This document shows, piece by piece, positions 1 to 12,000 of a stretch of DNA of 17,617 nucleotides. The notes under the pieces are model-generated. The model saw only the letters and a list, made by a program, of their open reading frames with translations, searched no databases and was not told where the DNA came from. Position 1 is the first letter of the stretch. Each line of letters opens with the position of its first letter. Both the position numbers and the translations under genes were made by a program. Source of the DNA: Bacillota bacterium (GTDB lineage: Bacteria; Bacillota; Clostridia; Christensenellales; CAG-138); assembly GCA_023453725.1 (NCBI GenBank), contig JAEXTB010000147.1, positions 1 to 17,617 of the forward strand. Reading direction: 5' to 3'.

Positions 1-1
1 C

Positions 2-3000
2 ATACGCGGCGGCACGAAAGTGACGGCTGCGGGCAATATCGACGTACTTTCCGGCGATACGCTCAATACGGATCTTATCGCGGGAACCCTCGCAATCGGC
101 CTATACGCCGGGGTTGGCGTGGGTGTGGCGGTTGCCGTACTGTTCTCAAACGTCCAGGCGGTTGTGGAAAGCGGAGCAACATTGAACGCTTCGGGCAATA
201 TTACCGTCAAGGCCTCGTCCGGCCCCGGTTCCGTATCCGTACCTGTTATTAAAAGCGGGAACGCGGACACGACCAACATTAATACGCGCGTGAAAAACGA
301 CATCACTTCCGCCGCGCAATCCACATTGCGTCTTATTTCCGTCACCGGTACGGGCGGTCTTGTCGGGGTCAGCATCGCGGTGGCTGCATTGATTGTAAAT
401 ACCAGCTCGCGCGCTGTGCTTGCGGGCGATGTCACACGGGCAGCAAACGTCAGCGTGCTATCCGAAAAGAACTTAGGTGAGGTAGTTGCCGTAACGCTCG
501 CAGCGTCCGCAGGTGGTATGGCCATCAACGGCTCGGTGGCGGTCACCTACTATGAGGGCGCACAGGAAGCCTCCATTTCCGGCACGGCAAGGCTTTCCGG
601 CATTACAGGCAGCATCACTGTTCGCTCCACTGGAACAACGGGCGCGCTTTCCATAGCGACCGCGCTGGGCGGAGGGGCATATGCCGTAAACGGCGGCGTG
701 GCGGTTGCCATCAACCGTACGCGCGTAGATACGTATATTGGGCGTGGCGTCACCATTATGGCGCCTACTGCAGCAATCATACTTGATACGCAGCTCAATA
801 CCGCGGCAAAAACCATCATACTCAGCGCCGCGCTCGGAACCACGGCAGCGGTTGGCTTTACCGTAGCGCTTGCCATCAACCGTCCCGTTGCGCTTACGTA
901 TATCGGCAGCACTCCTTACGGCACGCCGGTATCCGGTTCTACCGGCACAGGCGGCGGCGTCACCGCCCAAAGTGTAACGGTTCAGAACTATGTGACAGGC
1001 GATGTCATCATCACCGGCATCAATGTGGCGGTGGGCGGCTACGTCGGCGCGAACGGCGCTGTGGCGCTTGGCCTGAGCCGCGTAGTAGGCTATGCCGCAA
1101 TCAACGGCGCAACTGTTCATGCAAACACCATTGCCATTACTGCGCATATGGACGGTGATGTCACCGTATCTGTCACTTCCATGGCAGGCGGATATGTGGG
1201 GGCAGGGGCAGTGGTTGCGCTCTCACAATTAAAAACCGATAACCGCGCGATACTCGATGTAACAGGCACCGTCGTATCCGCTTCATCCGTGCAGGTAAAC
1301 GCGGGCACCGTCGCGCAGCCTTACGACGCGCAGGCACTTACTTCCGTCATTACCGGTACGGCTGGCGTCGTGGCGGTGGCGCTCAACTTTGCCATTGCCC
1401 AAAATGCGGCGGGCAATCTCGCCCAGGTGCTGGGTGGACTGGGCGGAAGCCTGAATGCGGGGACGCTTACTGTCTACGCAAACGGCAACACACGCGCGTA
1501 CGCTGTGCTGGCGAACGCAAGCGTTGGCGGGCTTACGGTAAACGTTTCGTATGCGCGGGCGGATCTTGTGGGGACACAGGAAGCTGCGCTCAAGGGGGAG
1601 GCCACCTATACGGTAGGATCCCTGCAGGTGCAATCCGATCAGAATATAAACAACGGAGCACTCGGCGGGCACTCTCTGTTCTTTGCAAATGGCAACAGCA
1701 ACAACCGCCTCCTCACATTCGGAGCGCTTGCTCATGCGTATCTCTTCTCCGCTGCGGCGGGGATCGCTACGGCCACAGCAAACACCGCGCAGGCGGAAGC
1801 AAACGCAATAGGCCGTGCGCTGGTGGATGCGGCGAACCTGAACGCAACGAGCGCTATTACGGTATGGAGCAATGGCATCGCGACTGCGCGGGCTACCATC
1901 AAGAGCCTGGGCGGCGGGTATCTCTCCATTGGCGTTTCTGTTGGCACTGCAAAGACGGGCGGCACGTTTGAAGCACTTGTGTATACGCGCGGCAATGTCA
2001 GCACGCAGGGCGGGCAGAACATTACCGTGGGTACAAACTACAGCGCGGATGCCGTTACAGAGCTAACGCCTGCTATCAGCGGACTCGGGTCTTTTTCCAT
2101 CAGCTACTACGCGGTGAAGGTAAACACCGCGCAGGCTTCCGTCAATACGCATGCAAACGCGGGAATCGGCGGCAATGGATCTATTACTGCCGGGAACGTT
2201 ACGGTGTCCGTCACCGGCATTGCAAACGCGCTGGCGAGGATCGAAACGCCGACATTTACGGCAGGGGTCGTTACCATTACAGGCAACTACGCGAAAGCGC
2301 TTTTAAATGCCGTACAGAGCGCATTTGTAGAGGATGCAGCAAGCCTGCAGGCCGCCAGTGTGACAGTGACGGCTTCCTTCAATAAGGACCGGACCGATAT
2401 CGGCGCAATTACGCAGTTGGGCGGAAACGGCGGCAGTGCCAGCATGCAGATCGCAAACGGTACTGCGGATGCCGCGTTTGCCCACGCCAACGCATCAAAT
2501 ACGGCGTATGTACGCAACGCCGGGCTCAATGTAAGCGGCGCACTTACGGTAAAGATATTTGGCACTTCCTATGCGAAGGCCGAAGTCGTAAAAGATACCG
2601 TCTCACTCAACGTCGCGGGCATTGGCGTTACCATTATGGACGCGAAGGCGGAAGGCGTATTTGCAGCCACCGTTACCGGCGGAACAATCCGCGCGGACGG
2701 CGGTATTGTCATCGAAAACATCTATACGTCAACAGCAGATGCGCTCGGCATGCAGCCCGGATTTGGCGTCACCGCCTCTCTCGCTTCCTTAAGCGTCAAC
2801 AAAGCGAACGCCGTAGTCTCCACATTGGCGGATGCGGGCATTTTAGGCAATGGCAGCATCACGGCGGGCAGCCTTAGCGTCCGTGTAAACGGCACAAATA
2901 CGGCGAAAGCGCTCATTACGCCTGCGGAAGTCTCCATAAGCGGCGTCTCCATTGCGGTCAATCAGGCAGCGGCTGAATTACAGGCGACGCAGAATGCGTA

Positions 3001-6000
3001 CATCGACGGCGCTGCGGTGCTCAATATTGCAGGCAATGCCACGGTGGAAGCGCTCTTGACCGCGAACGCGAACGCGCAGACGGGCAGCAACGCGGGCGGC
3101 GCGGGTGTGTCGCTTGTTAGCGGGAATGTATCAAAATCCAACGCAAGCGCTTCGTATAGGAACAAGGCCTACATCCGAAACGCCAGGCTCACAAGCGCAA
3201 ACGGAAAAGCCACAATCAACGCCAATTCGAATACGACCATTTCATCCACCGGGCTTTCGCCCACGCTTACTATCAGCGCCGTAAGTTACGGCGGAGTGGA
3301 AGTGATTGCGGATGAGGACGGGGATACACAGGCGTATCTGACCGGCACTGCCAACATAACCGCAAAACAGGTGGATGTACTTGCAACCGGTACGGCTGCC
3401 GTTACTGCCGTAGGCAACCCGCCGCGCGTTTCCGTTGCGCTTGCAAACGGCAACAGCGTGCAGGTTACGGCGCGCGCGGGCATGGGCGCAGGGCGGATCA
3501 CCAAGGCGTATATCGGCACTGGTTCCTCCGCTATGGCCGCCGGGCTTTCCACGGGTACGCTGTACGGCGTGAACGTGCAGGCAACATCTGCGCTTACAAT
3601 TGCGGCTTCTTCTGCGAAAGGGATTGCGATAGGCGCTATTTCTCTCGGAGAATACGATGTTGAAACGCTGGTCGGCAGTGTACAGACCCGCGTTGCAGTT
3701 GACGGTACGGCTGTCTCCTATGAACACATCAATGTAAATGCGACAGACACAATCACAGCTACGGCCGATGCTTCCATCATCAGCGGGGGCTTAATCAGCG
3801 CAGGCAGTTCCTATGCGAAAAACACGGTGACGAGCCAGACGGCATCCGCGTCCGTAGGGAGCAGCGCAAAGCTTGACGCCCAGTGGAACATCAGCGTGCA
3901 GGCAAAGACACTATCTACGCTTGCCGCCACCATTGCGGGAGACTCCTATGGGCTTGGCGTAGGCTCCAAAATGCTTGCAATGAACACGCTGACAAGGTAT
4001 ACAAACGTCACGGTAGGAGATGGCGCATCCATCGTCTCTGCGGCTGGGGACATCCGGATAGAGGCGCTTGCGGATACCGCACAGATGGACGGCATTTCAA
4101 GCGGCGTTTCCGGTTCGGCGATTGCCGCCGGGCAGGGCCCCCAATCCGTTGCCACCCTCACCTCCGATACCCGCGCCACGGTGGGAGGTGGTGTTACCAT
4201 TGAGGCGGTATATGGCTTGGTGGATATCAAGGCCATCAGCAAAAGCGACGTGTACGCCTACGCATACCGAAGCGCCGCCGCAATTGCAGGATCTAGCCGT
4301 AGCGATGCACAAATCAACGTATATGAAACAGTGAAAGTCCTTATTAATAACGGCGGCGCGCAAAAGACACGCATCGTCGGCGAATACACCACAATCGGCG
4401 CGTATATCGGGCAGCAGAAGCTCACGAGTTCCGCCTACTCCTATACGGCTTCCGCTGGCTCCAACACAAAGGCGTATGCTACCATCGTTGTGACGTCCGA
4501 TCTTGACGTTATCGTCGACAACGCGTATGTGGGCGGCATTGAACGGCTCACGGTAGAGTCGCTTGTGACCGGCATGGAGCTCAACAGCAAATCGTACGCG
4601 GAAATCGTCGGTGCGACCGGCTGGGTGTACGCCGAATCCCGTGTTGAAGGACAATATACAGCAGACGTCGCTATTCTCACGGATGCCGATCTTGCGGGCT
4701 ATGAAATAATCATTACCGCAGAGTCGCCTAACGTTGGGTCATCTGCGGTGAAGCGTGACGCTACGGCGGTAGCCAACACCATTGTCAACTATGTCTGGGA
4801 AAAGGTACAGGAAGTCATCAAGCAGGTCGTCAAAAAGGTCAGCAAGATCCCCATCATCGGCTGGTTTGTCAAGTGGATCGTAAAGACCATCATCCGTTGG
4901 ATCGATGTGCTGGTGAAGTATGTGTTCTACTCGGATGCGGAGCAGAAGCAGGAGGGTGTATTGACATCCACCGGCAACATCGCCTTTAACGGTACGGCGC
5001 ATGTGGGCGGCGGATCGGCAGGCATTTATGTCGATATCTATCCGGATGAAGCGGACGCATCAAAAGTGCTTGTGAATGCTTCCGGCCTTGATTCTGCGCT
5101 CAAATCCGGCGGTTACTATACAGCGGATGCTTCCTCTATTATGCTCAACGGCATTTACAACAACGACATCGGTACGTTGACCATGACGGCGGTCAACGGT
5201 GCTGTAACGGGCAGCGGTAAAGTATTTACCAACACCTATTCTCCCAATGTCGTCATTACCAACCATTCCGTCAAGACGCTGATCCTGAAGGATGTCCTGC
5301 TTTATAACGGCTCCGCAGGCGCGCCCAACGTCAACGCGGGAACCTCCTTCACTTACCTGTTCGCGGATGAGCGGCCCATGCTCACCGTCAGCGCGCCGGG
5401 CGGCGGCGACGTTGTATTCGGCATCGGCGCTTCGCGTATTACGGATGTTGGGGAAGGCACGCTTACGATCAACATGTTTGGCGGCAGCGTCTATACCGCA
5501 AAGAGCGCGGTGGGGGACGCCTATGTATACGCGAACCGGCTGATCGTGACCGGCGCAAAAGACATCGGCTCCGCCAATGCGAAGTTCAACGCCTATGTGT
5601 TTGAGATTAGCGCGTATGACGGTGTGAGCGGCGTGAGCTTAGGGCAAAGCAAGCGCGATACGTACGTGTACTTGGCTTCTTCGGGTAGTGTCTATGCGCA
5701 GCTCGGCTTCGTTGCACTGTATATGACGCCGGCCGCAGCGCAGGCGGCGCAGAGCGCAGGAAAGTTGGGTACCCTTGCGCTTAACGGCATCTATGCGGTG
5801 GGCACGGCGGACATTACGCTACTAAAGACCCAGACTATCACGCTGGGTACCGGCCCTGACGATCCCATTTCCTCGATCACCATTCCGCGCAATTATATGG
5901 AGTTTGTGCTGTCTTCGGATAAGGCGACGGTGGTCACGCTGCCGGGCGGCACGGTGAGTCCCAAGCCAATCCCGGTTGCTACGGACGGAAGCAATTCCGG

Positions 6001-9000
6001 CTACTTCCTGACCGAGACGGGTATGGTCACGCTGCCTGTTGCAACCACATTCTCCGCCGAGCAATACTATACGGCGGACGCTCAGTTCAAGTACTACACG
6101 CTGCCCAATGGCGCGCAGGTCATTACCACGTTGGATGGCGCGCTAGTAAGCTTGGTGCTCCAAAACGCGAACGCCTCGACATCGAGCTATTCGTTCAGCG
6201 ATGTGAATGTCGCAAGGGATGCGGGCGGTAACATCGTATCCATTACGTTTACAGGCTCCGGAGCCGCGTATGACAAACTCATCACGTTTGATGCAAGCGG
6301 CAAGGCGATGATGCAGGTTGGCGTCAACGGGACCGCCACCTATATTGAATCTTCTGATTTCGGTTGGGTTCTCCCCAACGGCATTAGGATTTACTACAAG
6401 CAGGTGTTTATCAACAGCACCGGCGGCGTGGTTTCAGGCACCTATATCGGCAAGGGCTCTACGGCAAGTTCCCGGCTCCTGCTGCTGGAGGATATCACAA
6501 ATGCGGGCTACGGCGCAGACTACCGCTTCCATGTAGTAGAGGTCACACCCAAGGAAGGCGGCGAGTATGCGTTTGTAAACGGCTATGTCTACACCCGGGA
6601 GCAGCTGCTGCTGGGCATTGCGCTTATCTCCGGCTCCGCCATGCAAACGCTTGCGAGCGCGCAGACGGCAGCGCAGACGGCGCTTGGGACTATTACAAAC
6701 GCAACGCTTGCGAATATATTCAAGGCACTTGCCCCCACGGGGAGCAATACCACCGCAACGGATGATGAGCTAACCGAGGCGCTCGCAAACTATGTAACCA
6801 ACCAGATTAAGAGCGTGATCGCCGCAAACATCACCGTGCAGGTGGCTATGACGCTCGCAAAAACGGTAGTTACACAGCAGGACAGCGTCACCACATATAC
6901 TACCGCCGCATCCTATACCGTAACGCTCAAAGAAGCGGACGCATACCTCACGGCTGGCGTGCAGGCAGGTTCCTATGCCTTTGCAACACAAAATGCAACG
7001 CTCGCTTATACGGTGGCGGATACTTCAAAAGCCAACAAGGTAACGTTGCAGACCGTGAAGACGCCTGCTGCCGTCACCGGAACGGCTGCAATGGCAAGCG
7101 GTTCTATCTATGACACATCCTCGGTCAACAGCACGGGGCATACCGTAACCTCCGGCAAGCTCGTAGTTGTGAAGACGGAAAACGGCTACTATTTGCAAAA
7201 CGGCGCATACAGCTTTGCACTGGAACAGGCGGGCAGCAATACCGCGCAGACGTATTATCGTCTGGCGGCAATGGCTTATACCGGAACGGCGTTGACGCGC
7301 TATCAAGAACTTACCGACCTGCTCTTTATCTTGGAGGGCGCTTCCGGTGCGGAAACGCTGCGCCTTATAGAGCTGGCACAAGCGGGCAGCGGGGAAATCA
7401 CGTCCAAGACCACCGGAGGAACCACTTCCTACGATTACAACGGCGGATATGTTAAGACCTCCGGCGGGTATCTGTTTGTGGATCACAACAATTTCGCGGA
7501 TGGATGGACTGCGGCCGATACCACCGGTATCAAGCTTATCAGCGGCCGCGTTGTCGCCGTGTTCCCGGATGGCACAATGTCTTATGTGGCGATGCAGTTG
7601 GGCAGCGGCAATGTGAAAGATGCCACCATTTCCATTGCGCCGGGCATGACGCAGAAAATCGATGCAAACGGCGACGCCGTGTACAGCGAAATGCTCTATG
7701 GCTATTACAATGCGTTCGGCAGCCTCATTGGCGCAGCCGAGCTTGCGGCGCTTAACATTTCCTCCGCAACGTTCTACTCCACCGCCCACCAGTCCGATGC
7801 GGCGTATTGGGCGGCTGTGGCGCTGGCGGCCAGCAAAGGGCTCAGCATCAAAGCCGTGGTGAACAGCGGTCATTATACCTACAACACCTCAAGCGACGTC
7901 GTATTTCAGGATATCCAGTGGCACGCCGCGGGCACTGCTGCGGATACCTACAAGTATTATGTAACGACCAAGGATGGGGCGCCTTACAACGGTATTTTGA
8001 TGGGGATGAACCTCTTTATGCCGGTGTTTGTGTCTGTGGTAGACGGCGTGGCTCAGATGAAAAAGAGCCAGTATGACAGCATTCAACGCTATTCTTCCAG
8101 CCTGAATATTACGCCGATCTATGAGCAGCTCTCGGGCAGCCTCGTCCTCACGCCTGTTACGGAAAACGGGCATGTCGGCGCGTTGGTTTCCTACCTGGGT
8201 GGCGGCAGCGCGTTCTATATGAGCGCAGACAGCAAGGGGTATAAGATCGTCAGCCAGTATGTTCGTCTGGTAGATGCGGATACGGCGTCGGGCAGCATGC
8301 CCGCAGGAACGCTTCTGTATCTGAATGACGAATACGAGGTTGCGGCCATGCTGCTGCCCAATGGCATGTTCCGCGCCTATACGGACGGCACATACGGCAG
8401 TGAGGGGGCTGCGTATTCCGAATACAGCTCCAATGCTGCAACCGGGCTTACTGTAACGGTCTCTGAGAATACGCCCACCTACCTGCAGGAGATTGCGGAA
8501 AACCTGTATGTGACGGCGGACAATTTTGACGGTTACAATTATAACAGCGCGTCCTTCTTCTCCTACAATGCGGAGGGTGCACTCGTAAAACTCACCACCG
8601 GTTGGGCGGAGTTTGGCGGCGTAGGCAGCGGCCTTAGATATATTGGGTCCCTTGCCGATCCTTCCGCGCTCACGCTGGGCAACGTGCTTGCGCGCGTTCT
8701 CTATAGCCCCGAAGGCAATGTTCTCCTTACCATTATCAACAACGGTGCGGACGGGAAAGCGGTATTTATCCTGCCCGACGGCGCGGCAATCGATTCGGAC
8801 GGTACGATCTCTTCCGTGGCGACCGGCTCCAACCGCAGCTTTGCAGAAGGCGCGTGGAACACGACAGTGGCAATAGGGACGATTGAGGCAGGGGATGTCA
8901 AACTCACTGTGCAGACTCCCGCTTCAGGCAATGTGACGCTGACCGATCTTGCGGGCGATATTCTGGAACAGGATATTAAGGCCGACCGTCTTACGTTCCA

Positions 9001-12000
9001 TATTGCGGGCAATGCGCCGATCTTCGACGCAGCCAATCCGCTCGTGCTTACACCGTATACGATGGGCACAGAAACGGTGCTTTCCTTCAAACCGGTAAGC
9101 GGCAGCGCCTACGCGGGCAAAGCATATATCACGGCGCAGGGCGGCGTACATGTTGTAGACTCAACGTTTGGAAGCGCAGCGGAGCTGTATTTGAACATCC
9201 TTACAGGCAACGCAGGGTTTACAAACATAGTGACCGCACCGGGCAGCTTATTGGATGTACAGGTGACGGGCGGCGACGCTTTCGTCAACGGCCTTAACGT
9301 AGGCGGGACGATGTATTTGAAAGCCGCGCCGGGCGGCAATCTTAACAATCTCGTTGTGGGTGCGAGTGGCATTACCGTTGATGGCGGCGAGCTTTTCATC
9401 AATGCCTCGGGCGATGTCACAACTCTTGGCGCAGGCTCCGCCGGAACCGTTGCGGTACAAAACGGCGGCAGCGCGGCCATAGCCGCAGGCGGGACCATGA
9501 CGCTGCATGTGCTCAAAGCTCTTACTGGCGGTACGCTGACGCTTCACGCAGGCGGCGCTCTGATCGCCGGGGATGTGTCCGCGCTCAATGGCACAATAAC
9601 ACTGACCTCAACAAACGGCGGTGCAAGTATTGGTGACGCCGCAATTTCCAACGGCACGCTGTTTGTTACGGCGAATGGCAATATTCTGTTCCGCCGCATG
9701 GAATTGACAAGCGCGGGCAAGCTCACGCTCCGTTCCATAAACGGCGGGCTGTTCACCACCATGCAAGACGGGTACCTGTACGCGGACAACAGCATAACCA
9801 CTGCGGATATCCTGCTTGACGCGGGCGACGATTTCGGCACGGCAGCCTCGCGCATTATCGTAGACATTCCGCAAACCGTTACGCTGACGTTTGCACGGGT
9901 GAACAACTATTATATCGATGCGGTAACGCTTACCGGCTCCGCGTTTGCGCGCGTACGGCCCGCGGCTCCTGAGACGGCTTCCGGTCGGGATCAGTCTGGC
10001 GCGCAGCAGCAGGGCGAATATCTCTCAGACGGCGGGCAGGAAACGCTGGGCGCAGCGCTTAGTAAGCAGACCCCGCAGGAGCTTGCCGCGTGGATTGCCG
10101 GGAGCGGGCGTGCAACCCTCAACAGCCTGATCAGCGAAAGCGCCCTTGCCGCGCTCATCCAAAGCAGCGTCATCGGGAATGAAGAACTTAATAGGCTGCT
10201 TCTAAACGATACGTTTACTGCAGAGCAGCTTGGCTCATTACTGGGCACGGGCGGATACACGGCGCTGGCGCAGCGGCTGCATGCTGTATTGACGGGGGCA
10301 CAGAGCGCAGTCAGCGACAGCGGCGCAAGCAGCTGGCTTGCAGCCGCCATTGCGGCTGACAATGTCCCGAACCTTGGCAATACGTTAGCAGGCCGTCTGA
10401 CCACAGAAGAAATACAGACGCTCATACAGGCCGCGTGGGAGAAAGCAGGCTATGCGGGTACGGCACCTGCAGATATTCCTGCCCGGGCATTCGGAATGCA
10501 TATCGGTCTATCCACCGGAGTTGGGTATGTGAATAACGCCGGCGATATTGCAATTGCGCAGGATACGGGAGATGTTACCGTAGGCAGCATCCGTTCCGAA
10601 CGCGGGGATGTAACCATCCGCGCGGCGGCAGGCAGCATATTGGGCATCAACGCCCCGGCCGGTGTTCATATTCTGGGCCGCAACATTATGTTGCAGGCGC
10701 AAGGACCCATTGGTACGCAAACCCAGCCGCTTGTGACGGAACAGCAGGCCAACCGGCCTACGCTACTTGGCAACATTGCATCGCCTGCCGCAACCGGCGG
10801 CGTATACGCGCCGGTGGTGGTGGAGCAGGTGCAGCAGATGGGTGTTGACGGTGTGATGCGCACGGTGTGGGCGCTGCGCGTGGTGGTTGCGTATACGTGG
10901 GCGCGGGTAAGCTACCCCGGAGAAGCGACTATACTGAACGCTTTCTCGGCAGCGGGCGGTGTCTATGTGCGTGAAAAGACAGGCGACCTTGGGCTGGGCG
11001 TTATCAAGGCAAATCAGGCGGTGAGCCTCGATGCCCCGGGGAATATCGTAGATACCCGTACCGTGACGCAGCGAGGCGCGAATGAAAAGAACATTACGGC
11101 GGCAAACGTAGCGCTCAACGCGCAGGGCGGAGCAATTGGCGGCATAGGCGCGCCCATTCTGCTCTCGGTCTCCGGCAATACAATCGCGCAGGCATATGAC
11201 GATATCCGTATAGCGGACACCGGGGATATGGCATTGACGGTAGAAAGTGAAGCAGGGCGCATCTATGCGGCGGCAGAGCAGAACCTGACGTTAACAAATA
11301 CGGCGCTACGTCCCGGCAGCAGCAAGGATCTTCTCATTGGCGTGGTGCAGGCGGGCGGCAGGGTAACGGTGCTTTCGCTTGGCGGCGTGTACGGGCCGGA
11401 TGGAGCAGTAGCAATCGTTGCGGACAGCATATCGATTAGCGCGCAGGGCGATGTTGGCTCTGCGGCAGGCCAGCTCGTTGTGGATACGGCAAACGGCAGC
11501 ACAAGGAGCGGCACGCTGTATGTCAAAGGCGGTACGGTCTTGCTTAGAGAACTGAGCGGCGATCTGGCGCTTGCGGGAATTTCCGCTTCCGGCAATGTGA
11601 GTTTGACCGTGCCCGGCAGCCTTAGAGACGCAAGCGGCGGCGACAACGCGGTCTTGCTGGCGCTTAGTGCGCAGCGCGCCGCGAACGACGCGAGAAATGC
11701 GGCAAACCAGGCGGATGCGACAGCGGGTGTACACGAAACCTACGCACAGCGCAAACAGGCGGAATACGCAAACGCGCAGGCAAATACCGCCGCGGCCCAG
11801 ACAAAAGTGGATGCGGCCAATGCTGCTGCCGCCGCGCTCCTAGTGCAGATTGAAGCCGTACGGGCCGATATGCAATTGAGCGCTGAAATCAGGCAAGCAA
11901 TACTATTGACGCTTACAGAACAGCTGACGGCTGCCTTGCAGTATGCGGCCGATTTGACAAATACGTTGACCGCTGCGCGGGCTTTGGAAGAAGCGGCGCG

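Noticed and set aside
473..1147. 224-codon open frame antisense to the adhesin
   Set aside because: It overlaps the repeat region of the giant gene, is full of Cys/Arg/His from reading Gly/Ala-rich DNA backwards, and has no recognisable domain. It is a composition artefact.
7025..7873. 282-codon open frame antisense to the adhesin
   Set aside because: It is the longest antisense frame but lies wholly inside the giant gene, with low-complexity His/Gly/Arg content and no convincing start. It is a shadow of the sense frame.
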